A DNA stretch of 64,000 nucleotides from Brevipalpus yothersi (Eukaryota > Arthropoda > Arachnida > Trombidiformes > Tenuipalpidae): contig QZCP01000187.1 of assembly GCA_003956705.1 (NCBI GenBank), positions 1-64,000 on the forward strand. The letters are read 5' to 3'. The notes beneath the pieces are model-generated. The model made no database searches. It saw nothing but the letters and a program-made list of their open reading frames with translations, and was not told where the DNA came from. Both the position numbers and the translations under genes were made by a program. Each line of letters opens with the position of its first letter. Position 1 is the first letter of the stretch. Below are positions 24,917-36,443 of the stretch, piece by piece.

Positions 24917-26648
24917 TTATTTATTCGATTTTAGAGTAGATGATTTCGTTTTAAGAACAAGTGGACTTGATAAACGAAAAATACCAGAAAGCATGCTAGC
25001 CAGATTAGCAAAAAGGTCAGCAGAGATCCCTTTCGGTACTAGAAATTGTATTGTCTTGTTCTCGTACCGACTTGATGGGAAGGAGGCCATTTCTATCATA
25101 AATCCTTTCACACATTTCAAAACCAGCTCAGCACGCTTGAGACACCATTGCAATGTGATATCCTCCGATAGTTCATGAATCAGGAGAAGAGGTAGCGAAA
25201 TGGTGTTTATATCGTGCCAATGAGCAACTTTGAAAATATTTCGAAGGCCCAAGATCACTTGATGTCTGGAGCTTACATCATTGGAGTAGACGGACTCATC
25301 GGTAACCAAATGAAAGACAACATGGATTTGTGACAAATTGGAATGACGAGTGATGTAGAAATCGCCTGATCTAAGAGTTGGAGTTTCGATGGGTAAATTA
25401 TTCGAAGACAGTAACTTATTTGCTTTAAGCTTGATAATGTTGAATTGTTCTTCTACATTGGGAAAATGAAAGTCAGTTGACTGAAGGCATCGTGCAGCAA
25501 ACTCTGCAAAGAAAAAATCATCATAACATCAGACCAATCAGCTGATTTATATGTAATTTTCGAAAATCACCTTTCTTGATTCCTGTGTAAGCATTTATAC
25601 GATTATCCACCATCAAAACTAATGCTGATAGAGAATTGGAGTACAAAGACATGGCGGTCTGTAAACGTATTGGGTCAGGATTAGATATTGACCTGAGAGT
25701 AAAGGAAAGAAGAAAGTTAATCGAAAAAATCGTTCACCAAATTCATCAAACTCACCTGCACAATGTATCACAAAGATCGAGAGCGTCACTTGCTCTCAAC
25801 CGAAGATTATGGGTGGATTTTAGTTGTGAGCCTAGATTTATGGTGAAACTTTCCTCTTGTGGACTTTCCTGAACATCAAGCTTGATCTGCTCTTCATTGG
25901 ATAGAGAATTCGACTTATCAGATATTTTTTGAAGCAAGCACTCCTTAGAAGCATGATTGCTGTAATCATCATGTATTCTGGAGATCCATTCTCTGAATTC
26001 TTTTTTTTGAATTTTCTGTAAATCTTCAATCGATTGATCCCACTTATTCCGAACAGCCTCACATTTTCTAAAATATTTCATAGCTAATCGATTCATATCC
26101 TCATCTGTAGCACCTTTATCAATCAATTTACGCAGCTTTTCCATTTCCACTGTCTGCTCATCACAAACATTAATCATCTCACTCTGCTTCCGTGAGAGAA
26201 GATCCACAATAGGAATTCGATATGTATGCTCTAGAAGAACAATTGGCTCCACTAGAAAACCTGATTGCAATAAGTTATGATATTTTTCATGGAACTGAGA
26301 ATCTTCCTCAAGCAATCGATCGGATTCCCGGAGCCTGTTCTTGTTCCATGTGAGCTTATCAAAGGCTAATAAGTGATCACTTCGCGCTTGGAAATCTTTC
26401 AAAAACAAATTTTGAGAAGTAACAAATGGCTCCAGCTCATGATTCTCTGTCTCTTCATCCACGAATAGATTCAATTGTTCAACGATTTCAGTGTGCAAAT
26501 TTGGTGGTATGTTATGGATATTCCTTATGTGATAGGCTAGCTCGTTAATGGTTATGCCTTGAGGCAAGGGAACGGTGACAGGATGTATAATTTTGAGAGA
26601 ATATTTTGGAGATGAATAGATGAAACTCTTTTCTGTTGATGGATTCAT
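24917..26648 (-). CDS. FERRY3: FERRY complex subunit 3 / C12orf4 homologue, three exons
   Basis: Exons 26648-25756, 25692-25571 and 25503-24917 join in frame to 533 residues, close to the ~550 of human C12orf4. FERRY3 is a subunit of the five-protein Rab5 effector that links mRNAs and ribosomes to early endosomes. Recognised family segments: FTINLGSQLKSTHNLRLRAS at the end of exon 1; LYSNSLSALVLMVDNRINAY and TGIKKEF across exons 2-3; then ARCLQSTDFHFPNVEEQF. The first ~250 residues are helical with a coiled-coil stretch. Recognition is from memory of the family, not a search. Its start codon is only 29 nt after the RNASEH2C stop, suggesting shared transcription or a promoter inside RNASEH2C. 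Confidence 0.78.
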
Positions 26649-26677
26649 CCCATTCGAGGTCTATGGACTGAGTGAAT

Positions 26678-27127
26678 TCAATTCGAAGCTCCAATTTCGA
26701 GACCAAGATCTTTGTCCAGCTCTTCTTTAACCACAGGCTGATGAATTGCTGATGATACCTCTAACCATTTCAGAGCTTGCACGACTGTATGATTCACTGT
26801 TGGCTTAGAATCGTAGTTCCAAAGTCTCAGATCATGAAATTCTCTTTCTGCATGCAATCTGATATCGTTCCCTTTGGTACCTTTTTCTTTTCTACACACT
26901 AACCCGGTGAATTGATCAGGTAATTTAACACTGATTCCGTCAAGTGGACGACCTCGAAAAGAGGCGTTGAGATGGTCCTGATTCTCCTTCTTGCTTGTAC
27001 TGATGGTTGATTCAAAGTATTTATCGATGTCAGTTAAACCAGTAAATTGAATTTCACAAGGAATGGAATCACAAACAACTGTCTCTGGTGATGGCACTTC
27101 ACACCACGATAGAGTTATAATAGACAT
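26678..27127 (-). CDS. RNASEH2C: Ribonuclease H2 subunit C
   Basis: Single-exon gene of 149 residues, the normal size for the C subunit of the RNase H2 trimer that removes ribonucleotides from DNA and RNA from RNA:DNA hybrids. The family hallmark is the middle segment SFRGRPLDGISVKLPDQFTG followed by LVCRKE. The N-terminal beta-rich part and a late W (LRLWNYDS) also fit. The subunit is structural and has no catalytic residues. The stop codon is 29 nt upstream of the FERRY3 ATG on the same strand. Confidence 0.85.
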   Translation of the reverse strand: MSIITLSWCEVPSPETVVCDSIPCEIQFTGLTDIDKYFESTISTSKKENQDHLNASFRGRPLDGISVKLPDQFTGLVCRKEKGTKGNDIRLHAEREFHDLRLWNYDSKPTVNHTVVQALKWLEVSSAIHQPVVKEELDKDLGLEIGASN

Positions 27128-27529
27128 GTAGATTGACTAATGAACTCGATATCTGACACACATAGTTAATTAACAGAGGAAATGAAGTGATCGATCTTTT
27201 CACATTAGAAATTTAAGTAAATCATCAACTTGAAATGGTACATGTAGATGAATAGTTTATATTACATGTTATGCCATCTGTACCTGAAGAGAATAAAGAG
27301 AAATTTAGATGGTTCATCTTTCCTCACCAAAGCTTGGTGTCCTTATTCCAAATGATCCGAATTGGTGGGTGGTTTAAGAGGTTTCCGAATTCAAATTGAG
27401 AGTTTTAAATTGTTGCCGCTCCGAAAGATAAAGATAAGGGTGATTGAGAATTCTGAAACGTTGCGACTTTCATGAGAAACATTGTTGAAATTCCAAAATC
27501 GATCGGGAGTACAAGATTCCGAGCCTTCC
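27128..27529. other. Intergenic region, nothing recognised
   Basis: About 400 bp between the RNASEH2C start and the Rictor relic, presumably including the RNASEH2C promoter. No specific element seen. Confidence 0.5.
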
Positions 27530-28470
27530 TACACTTCGAGATTATTGTTGTTACTGCCAGAATTTTCTGTACTCAAGCGGAAATTGTCAAATATACATGA
27601 TGATAATTCTGTTGGTAAACTGATTCCAGCATAACAAGGTGTGTCACGTACTGATTGCCAGCCAAACTCTTTCAGATGATCAGCACCATCCTCAATAGAG
27701 GCCAACATTCCGAGCACGTAGAAACAAGTTCCACGAATTGAAAGAACTGAAGCCTTACAGGCTAGTTCTAAAATTTGTGGGATGATTTCAAATCCAGAGA
27801 CTAGTTAAAATCCTGGGCAGGATGCACCAACAGACCCGATAGCCCATAAAGCTGCTTTGAGTTGAAGTATGGAAAATTCATCAGTCATCTGACCTTCTCG
27901 AATGATCTCACACAATGGTCCTAGGAAGTTTTCCCGCACAACAAGATTATAGCCATCGTCTTGTTTCACAAGTTCACCGTACAAATGAGCTGGCACGAAC
28001 ACAGTTTTTCGGTCCTCCGCTTTCTTATCACTTCTTCGCCCATAAGTGCCATTTTCACCCCGCTGATGAGTTGTAAAAGCCTCATTCAATAAGTCTTCTA
28101 CGATCTTTACATCTTTATAATTGAAGTATTCTTTCCATCGATGGAGTTCTTTATCCAAAAAATTTGTATTGCAGCTTTCTTCAAAAACTGTGAACCTTTG
28201 GCTGTGCCAGTAAAACGTCCAATGAATAAAAAATAGGCTTGAAACCAGGTTCTCAAAGCATTTCGAGGATTAGAATTGCATCCGATACAGTGCTACTTAA
28301 ACCGGCATAACCGGCGGTAATTTGGTTGATACAATATCCAATACCGTTCAAGAAATCTCCTTTCAATTCACTGGTTCTAGATTCGTCGGCTTCGAGAAGA
28401 AAATCGATCAGATAACAGCCAACAGTACAAATGTTATGGCCCATTTCATCTTCAATAGGTAATTTGTTTC
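27529..28470 (-). pseudogene. RICTOR: Rictor (TORC2 subunit) central-region pseudogene
   Basis: On the minus strand this region reads through the middle of Rictor in order. First comes ICTVGCYLIDFLLEADES (28444-28253 frame). Then, in another frame, comes AYFLFIGRFTGTAKGSQFL (about 28240-28165). Then, in the 28158-27805 frame, come LHRWKEYFNYKDVKIVEDLL, VFVPAHLYGELV and LKAALWAIGSVGAS. The last part is LSIRGTCFYVLGMLA and FGWQSVRDT (27780-27640). Defects: a frameshift near 28255, a missing block of roughly 150 residues at about 28160, and an in-frame TAA at 27805-27807 with homology continuing on both sides. No splice sites rescue these. It also lacks the N- and C-terminal parts of Rictor. It is a dead fragment, presumably a partial duplicate of an intact gene elsewhere. 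Confidence 0.85.
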
Positions 28471-28927
28471 ATCAAGTTATGCGATCTCTCTGGTGTACGA
28501 TCAATGTATTATCGAAGTTAAAAAAGGATGAGCTTCATTGCATGGCAAAATGACCATCTCCTGATGATTTAATATAAAATGTCATATCCATCTCCCCTAG
28601 ATGATAAAGGCAGAGAAATGATTGGAAAGTAGAAGCGATAAATTGGGGCAAGAAATTTTTCACGGTTTCGCGAAAGAGATTGATTGACTGCAGATATCTA
28701 ATGTGGTTGAAACGTGTTGCTTATACTATCTTATCTGAGTAACCAGCTGGATAACATCGCTTCATCAATTCCGGATAATTTGTTCGAAATCGAAGCCAGA
28801 GAGTAGTTCAACAACCAATCTCATTATTCTCTCTGACTTCACACAATGGTAGTAACCATGAAATTTATTAATAACCTCTTTTTAATCTCAAAATTTTAGT
28901 TTGACACGTGAAATGATGAATGAGAGT

Positions 28928-29004
<77 letters not shown>

Positions 29005-29326
29005 NNNNNNNNNNNNNNNNNNNNNNNNNNNNNNNNNNNNNNNNNNNNNNNNNNNNNNNNNNNNNNNNNNNNNNNNNNNNNNNNNNNNNNNNNNNNNNNN
29101 NNNNNNNNNNNNNNNNNNNNNNNNNNNNNNNNNNNNNNNNNNNNNNNNNNNNNNNNNNNNNNNNNNNNNNNNNNNNNNNNNNNNNNNNNNNNNNNNNNNN
29201 NNNNNNNNNNNNNNNNNNNNNNNNNNNNNNNNNNNNNNNNNNNNNNNNNNNNNNNNNNNNNNNNNNNNNNNNNNNNNNNNNNNNNNNNNNNNNNNNNNNN
29301 NNNNNNNNNNNNNNNNNNNNNNNNNN

Positions 29327-29389
<63 letters not shown>

Positions 29390-29477
29390 AAGGCAATTGT
29401 CAAAAATTTCGCTGAAATTCTCCATCAATCAATTTTGGTGGAAATAAAATAATTCCACAAAGAGGACATGGTCATCC
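28471..29477. other. Intergenic region with assembly gap
   Basis: Non-coding sequence between the Rictor relic and the 3' end of the ABC transporter. It is dominated by a GA microsatellite interrupted by 322 Ns. Confidence 0.7.
28936..29386. repeat. (GA)n microsatellite containing a 322-N gap
   Basis: Pure GA runs flank Ns at 29005-29326. Because both edges are the same dinucleotide, the gap is almost certainly a long GA array that reads could not span. Its real length and any other content are unknown. Confidence 0.95.
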
Positions 29478-32057
29478 TTATTTGTTATACTTGAAAATCA
29501 CCGCAGCTGCTACCAGAAAGAATCCCATCCACGCAAGAGTCACCATGAATCCAATATAGACACCGGGCTCGAGTATTCCCCATCCACGAGACAAAATATG
29601 TCTCAATGCCTCTGTTGGCAAAGTTTGGGGTTGAATGTAACTGAACCATCTTATCCAATAAGGCATAGCTTCCAGAGGCCAAATTATTCCACTTAAAATC
29701 AAGTTAGGATAGAAAGTGCCCAAAATCATCATCACAGCGGTGTTTTCTTGGTGGCAACAGGCAGACACAACAAGACCTACAAATCATTAGATTTTTACAA
29801 ATTAAATAGTCTGATCATCGCTACGAATCACTTATTAGAAAGTACTAAACTCACCGAACGCCATTCCTGTACATCCTTGTAATATCAACAACAGTATCAC
29901 CCATTCGAATGGTCCTCGGGACGGAATATCGAATACTAAGAAGGTAAACACGAGGACTAACATGATTTGAACGATCATCACGATTATTTGTGTCATAGCA
30001 TGAGCGATTAGAATCTGAAGAGTGTCCACTCCAGCTACCAAACTCCTTTCAAAAAGACCATCTCTCCGTTCCAAAATGAAAGCTAGAGCCGTTAAACCAG
30101 TGGCCATAATATAACTTATGCTTACAACGACTCCCGGTGCCATATATTCCAGATATCCTTGATGTTTGAGCTCACCATAGACAGGTTCACCCAGCTATAA
30201 TTAGAAAAAATTATATTACAACTATCATTCAAGATCATTGGAAAATTAGAGAAATTTTCTTGTTACATACTGCAAGAGGAAATTCTGCCAATGCTGGATT
30301 CCGACCAGCGTCTTCCAGAGCCTTCTTTGCAAATTCTTGAAAAGCTTCTTTGAATGTACGTTCCATTGTGTACGATATCTGTTGATCTAGAGAGAAATTA
30401 ACAAGTAGAATCAGCAAATTTATTTATATTTTTTAACTTTTCAGATTTTGATGCGTGATTGATCGAGGTTTTCCTAGTTATTCTTGGTCAAGTCAACAGT
30501 TTGACACCCTTCTCTTTTCAGATCAACCAGAGCCTATCAACTAGGATCTCGAGGTCCTAAAGTGAAAGTCCACACACAAATATTAGCCATACTTACTGGT
30601 CAAATCTGGATAAACTTTGATTGTGCTGTCTTCGATTGTCTTGTTGTCCACCTCCTCTCCTCTCAACATTCTCGCCAGCAAAGCTTGTGAAAACCTCTCT
30701 GGAATATGAAGTACACCCCACATCGAACCGTTCCGCACCGCTTCTTTGCCTTCTTCGACACTTGTGAAGTTGTGCTGTTAAAAAAGTTAAAGTCATGAAT
30801 CATCTCATATTCATTGTGCAAATGTCCAAAAATACCTGCGAATGGGAACTCACCTGTTCAACTATGTAGGAATCTAATTGCTTGAGAAAATTTCTCGAAT
30901 ATACTTGACCAGAGTCTTCGTTGACAACAGCAAGAGGAATATTGAATGGATCAGCACCAATGCATATGCAAAACAGAATCACTTGAATGGCTGGCAACGC
31001 GAATTGAAATAGCAGAACTCTGTACGTAAGAAAGAAAATGTCATCATGATATGGACGTAAGTACAGTAAGTAGGTTTTACACGTGTATGTTAGATTCAAA
31101 ACGAAGTTGTCGAAAGGAGCTTAAAGAATTGATAACCAACTGAATTTGGAATTGCATCACACTTACGGAATGTTTCTCCGAAGTCTGGTAATGTTCTTCC
31201 AGAACAAAGCCATTGTCGTTTCCCAATACTCTGAAAATGTGAATTTTTTATACTCATACTTGGCACCAATCTCGTGGAGCTGGAGTTGTTCAATGTCTCT
31301 TCCAGAGTCTATGACGAGGGAACGATTACTACTATTCATATCACCATTGATGCTCATTTCACATGTTCTATTCTGTGGTGAATATCCATTACTCGTGGAA
31401 TACAGCGAAAATAATGAAGGCAGCTGCGAGGAGAAAATGAATGATAGTGAGAATCTTAATCGTTGATTATTTTTATTTATGGCTCAGCATTTCCAGCTTC
31501 CTCTCAGATTTTACAATCTTCTATGGAAAATTTGCTATTTTGGCCTCCATTTAAGAGTCCCTAGAGAATATGTAAGTTGGTGGGACATTGTAGTGGAATA
31601 AAAGGTTGGTCGATTTAATTCCTGAGCAAACGTTTCAACTGACTCGGAGTTGAATCAAGTGAGGGCAAAAATTATTTGCAGTCTGAGCTATCGGAGAGTA
31701 CTATTGTTGCTGCTTTTTTCTATCAATACAGGTATGTATAAAGGTAAATATAAGAGAAAAATTTCTAGAGGAATGCATAAAGAAGGCATTCTTGAATGTA
31801 TATTGTTCCCCCATGATGTGTCATGTGTTCAAGCATTATTTTCAAAAATGGAGAGAAGTGAACACAGATTTTTTTCTCTCTAATAAAATTGAAAATAATA
31901 TGATAAAATGAATGGCTGATAAAGAGACGTGAAAGAATGGCGAATGAGGAGTCAATCGAGTTTGAAAATCAAGCTCCATTCGTAGGTAACTTCGCCAACT
32001 CAAGTTTAGGCCACTTCAATCGATAGCTATTCACTGTAGCATGACATTGATGATGTT

Positions 32058-32112
<55 letters not shown>

Positions 32113-33224
32113 CTTCAGCAGAAAAAGTTTCACTTTTGATGTAAATAATGGATCTTACCTTGAGTCCATTGTTTTTCCTCTCATTGATATTCGTAAAAGA
32201 ATTGTCATTTGAATTGGCACTACCGTGGAGTTGAAGATGATTACGAGAACTTTTCAAATTATTTGATGTATTTATAGGAGCCACCGTAACGTTGGCAAGC
32301 GATCCGTTGGCTTCGAGAGCAAGTTTCGAGGATCTTTGGTGGGAATCACTCATGCAAAGCTTCAAGAAGACATCTTCAAGCGTTTCCATATTGTATTTTT
32401 GAAGAAGATTATCGGGCGTATCTTCAGCAAGTAGCCGGCCATGTCTCATTAGACCCACAAAATTCGCTTGGCGAGCCTCTTCGATATAATGAGTTGTGAT
32501 GATAACGGTGATCCTCTCAGTCTGCGTTAATGTCACCAAGTGCTGCCAGATACTGGAAAAATTGAATATATGAGTCATTTGTGGCAATTCATAGTTTTTT
32601 TGACAATCCCATCAAATCGATACATTAGAATTAAGGCAAATAAGATGAGAGAGAGAGAGCAAATCAGTATGTGACCGAGTTACGAAGATACATTGACGCT
32701 GCGAATGATTGTTTCGTTTGTTGGCAAATTCGAAGTTTAACAATGAATTCGAAAAAAATCGATAGTGAGCAATTTTGGGGGTAATCAAAAAAATGGCAAT
32801 AAAAAGAAAGAAATATAAATTAGAGGACATGTTACAAGCTAATTGCTAATCGGAATTGAATTGAACCCTCAAATCGGCTGGATAGAAGGGGAGAGAGAGA
32901 TATCAACCTTGATCGACTCAAGGGGAGGCAGGAAAGTGAAAGAAAGAAAGAGAGAGAGAGAGAGAGAAAGAGAGAAAGAGAGAAAGAGAGAGAGGAAAGA
33001 AAGTGAATGTTTTGGATGTGAAAAGGTGAGAGAGCAAGTTCACTTGATTTTTGAGAGATAGAGAAAGACTTTTCAGTCGAGTACAGTCAAACTGGTTTTG
33101 TTGACTTAACTATCAGCAAGAAAGAGAGAGAAGATAAGGTCACTAAAAGGTGGGAAAAACCCTTATTGAAACCTCAAAGGAACCTCTCTATGGCATAAAA
33201 AGCAGGGGAAAAGGTGCTTAAATT

Positions 33225-33261
<37 letters not shown>

Positions 33262-34183
33262 TTCTCTTTCTCGAGGTCACTCACAAAAATTTTGAAAGCT
33301 ACCTAAGGTAACTTTAATAGGTGGAAAATTCCACGAGCTGGACTTTTCCTGATCCAAATTAGACTGAGCATACACATATGGTATGCTCTTTATGCATGGA
33401 AAGGGTCACGAAAATAGAGAATGATGGAGAGGCATCAATACAAATGGACACCATTTACCTTTGACGAAGAAGTGGATCAACTCCAACAGTAGGCTCATCA
33501 AGAATTAGAAGAGGTGGACTGTGAACCAGAGCAGCAGCTAGTGATACACGCCTTTTCTGTCCACCACTGAACAAATGGATATGGAAGGAAAGGTTAGATT
33601 ATAATTAGAAATAGATACATGCCTGATGGATCATTCAATAAACTGATTGTAATTTTACCAACCTTAAATTGGCAACTAATCTTGTTTTATGAGGTAAATC
33701 CAAAAAGGCCAACAAAAATTCGATACGTTCACGAAGAGTTCGGCTGTCCAGTCGAAATAAACGACCAAAATAAATCAACGTCTCTTCTATAGTGAAATCC
33801 TCATAAACAGCTATCTCTTGAGGCATATAGCCAATCCCTGGTCCTGGTATTTGGCTACCTGGTTCACCAGGCTTGAAACCAAATATTTTGATTTGGCCAT
33901 GTTTTGGCTTTAGACGACCGACAACACATCGAAGAAGTGTAGTTTTCCCACATCCACTAGGTCCCAGCAAACCGTATATACTCGCCTCAGGGACTGTCAA
34001 GTTGATAGAGTCAAGAATTGGCTTTGCATTTTTCCCACTTCCATAGGCCAATCGAGCACTTTTCACTTGAACAGCTAATCTTGGAGTGTTTTTTCTGTGT
34101 TCATCACTTAAAAACTCATCTGTTGCCATTCGATATGCACACAAAGTGACAAAATTATCATTCACATCACTGTCGAATGGCAT
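29478..34183 (-). CDS. ABCH-type ABC half-transporter, nine exons
   Basis: Exons 34183-33663, 33566-33459, 32552-32159, 31423-31167, 31019-30854, 30774-30597, 30386-30271, 30194-29855 and 29776-29478 join in frame to 792 residues. The N-terminal nucleotide-binding domain is complete: Walker A GPSGCGKTT (74-82), Q-loop Gln122, signature LSGGQ (173-177), Walker B LLILDEPT (193-200) and H-loop His231. An ABC-2 type membrane domain follows, with about six helices (for example LLFQFALPAIQVILFCICIG and VVVSISYIMATGLTALAFIL). NBD-before-TMD order as in ABCG, but with this sequence style, marks the ABCH family known mainly from arthropods, such as the Drosophila snustorr group implicated in cuticular lipid barriers. 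Substrate is not predictable. Introns of 735 and 906 bp carry GA/CT arrays. Confidence 0.9.
32061..32108. repeat. (GA)n microsatellite in ABC transporter intron
   Basis: Pure GA array of about 48 bp, 50 bp inside the intron after exon 3 of the ABCH gene (near the 5' splice site on the minus strand). Confidence 0.95.
32939..32994. repeat. GA/GAAA-rich array in ABC transporter intron
   Basis: Interrupted GA/GAAA purine array in the 906 bp intron between exons 2 and 3. A complementary CT array lies about 230 bp away at 33226. Confidence 0.9.
33226..33272. repeat. (CT)n array in ABC transporter intron
   Basis: CT array with TTTC interruptions in the same intron as the GA array at 32939. The two could pair as an inverted repeat. 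Confidence 0.9.
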
Positions 34184-35238
34184 GTTGATAATAGCTGATC
34201 ACTGCTAGTGGGGAGGAACAAAAATAGTTGAAGAAAAAGAAGGAGATTTTAAAATAAAGGTAAAACAGGCTATGAGGATAAATTAGTACGATGACACTAG
34301 AGAATCTCTACACTGAGGAACAATCGAAAACGCACAGAAAAACATGGAGAAAATGATGGACGAGATCGATAATGATGATGGCCGATAGATGAGCAGAGTA
34401 TAAGTTGCAAGCAATTGGTAGATTGACCTGGATCATTTAACTCCTCAATTCGCTAAAAATCATTCACTGACTTCCTGATGTGGTTGGCACCATCAAGTTG
34501 GTAACAGGTAACAGGTAACTTGAAGTTACTGATTGGGAGGTCAGCGAGCAACTGGCAAGTGAAACGAGCTGCCATTCCCATTAGCATGAAAGCGCCAAAA
34601 AGTTTGTCAAAACTTTTCTACAGCCACTAGAGGAGCTTCGAGAAAAGCAATTGGACAAAGTTAATTTTGAATTCTCAATATTTTCCAAACAATAATGATC
34701 TGTGATTTTCCATACAAGTATATCATGACCCTAGTCACCTTCAACAATTTTGCCTCTACAGGAATTGAAGAAAAAAATTGAATATTATCATTTTCCCTAA
34801 TTCTCAGTATTTCACATGATTTTTTATGCTTCAATTTGATAAACCGAGATAGAAAAATCTCCCAAAAAAATTGATGGTAGAGCAAAAATATTTATTTATG
34901 CTTAGAAGAGCTGGAACACCATTGGTACTAAGATGGAATAGAAAGGTAATTTTTCTGATAATTTGTCTGATTAAAAAAACGATCTCGTTAATCATTATAT
35001 CACTCTGCATTGATTCAAATTAAAAATGCTGATGGTGGAATATTTACAAGCTCTCTTTGCTCGTTCAAAAGTCATTGACTTAGATGGAGAAAAAGACTGC
35101 GAGTTTTGTACCAATTGATTGTCAATACTCAAGTGTGTAAATGAAAGTTAAGCCAAGAGCTAAAAACAAACAGATAATCAAAATCAAGTTCATGAACAGT
35201 TATGTTAGTTTTGCTCTAATCTGTGTTTCCGATTTTTG

Positions 35239-35286
<48 letters not shown>

Positions 35287-35502
35287 TTCAAACAGCTACA
35301 GAAAAGCAGTCTCTGATTGGAGATCTTTGTCTATCTTCCTGCCATTTGGATGAAGTAAAGTAAAATTTGACTGATCCATAGAAACTTTTCGATCATAATT
35401 TTTGAACATCCGCTTTTGTTTCACTTTCCCAAGCTTCACTTTCTTCTCTTCTCTTCCTTTAATCATCAAGCAGCTTGTAACAAGTGTAGTGAACAGAGTA
35501 GA
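34184..35502. other. Divergent intergenic region, ABC transporter / tail-fibre-like gene
   Basis: 1.3 kb between two oppositely oriented start codons; presumably holds both promoters. It contains a CT microsatellite at 35241-35288 and an ACAGGTA tandem duplication near 34505. Nothing else recognised. Confidence 0.5.
35241..35288. repeat. (CT)n microsatellite
   Basis: CT array of about 46 bp, 215 bp upstream of the tail-fibre-like gene start, possibly in its promoter or 5' UTR. Confidence 0.95.
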
Positions 35503-36443
35503 ATGAAAGCCAGTGACAGCTCAAGCAATATTGTTCGAGAATTGGAAATGGACGATCTTCGAGAAGTGAATGTACATCAATCGTGGCGTGATCGACTTCA
35601 ATCCAAAGTTTTCGTCAGTTATTCTAATCAATCGAGTTTCAAAAGTATTCTCATAGCCATTGTGTCATGTTTCTTCTTTGTAGTCTTCACCCTGTGTGAG
35701 TATGAAAACTTTTCTCTTCTGATCATCATATTGAATATAAATTGTGACCACCATTAATTGGCTTCTTTGATCGATTAGGTTTAATTCGGATGCGTCATGA
35801 TCTACATCATGTGTCAATCGAATCGAAACGGATGATTGAAATAGCTAATGACTCAATGGCAAATCTTAATGATAAGATCAAAAATTTATTGAACGAGGAT
35901 GAAGTATACAAGCGTCTTTTCATGGCTAACAATGGCTCATTGACCAAAATACGTGAAAAAATGAGTCAATTCGAGAGTTATCAACGAAAAGCTGATAAAA
36001 TGGAACAAAAATTGACTACATTTCATAAAGATTTCCAGATATCAAATGAGTCTGTGGCTGAGATTGTGGATCGATGTCGTAATGAAACAATTCCAGTGGG
36101 CTTCATCTACTTTCAATTACCTTTTCAAATGGATCCACTTTCTATCTGGGATTGGGCAAAATGGAAACAAGTGACCGGCAATTATAGTGGTCATTTCTTT
36201 CGGGCTGAAGGTGGTGGATCAGAGCCATTCGGACGTTCCCAAGCTGATTCTATGCAATCACACAGGGTTGAAACTGTCTCTTTGGAATCGAAAAAAATCG
36301 AGTCCGGAAGCGACCGACCAGCTCTGGCTGTTTCAATCACCAATAAAGTGCAACCAGAGGCTGAGGAGGGTAAAACATTACGATTTTCCAATGAAACTCG
36401 ACCAATCAATTATGCCATCAAAATATGGATAAGAATCGCCTAA
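35503..36443 (+). CDS. Type II membrane protein with phage tail-fibre-like ectodomain, two exons
   Basis: Exons 35503-35695 and 35779-36443 (83 bp GT..AG intron) give 285 residues. Layout: cytosolic N-terminus (1-47); one hydrophobic helix SILIAIVSCFFFVVFTLCLI (48-67); a coiled-coil stalk (about 70-165); and a C-terminal module (168-285). The module reads IPVGFIYFQLPF, IWDWAKWKQVTGNYSGHFF, RAEGGGSEPFGRSQADSMQ and ends FSNETRPINYAIKIWIRIA. That order (PVGxI start, FFRxEGGxxxxFGxxQxDxxxxH, then ETRPxNxAxxxxIxI at the end) is what I know from phage tail-collar/tail-fibre tip proteins. The protein is therefore predicted to sit in a membrane and display a probably trimeric, fibre-like head outside the cell. 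Natural ligand unknown. The intron, TM segment and metazoan neighbours show it is a host gene, not contamination. Confidence 0.72.

Noticed and set aside
35503..36443. Bacterial or phage contamination as the explanation for the tail-fibre-like gene
   Set aside because: The gene has a GT..AG intron, a eukaryotic-style TM anchor, matching base composition and metazoan genes on both sides.
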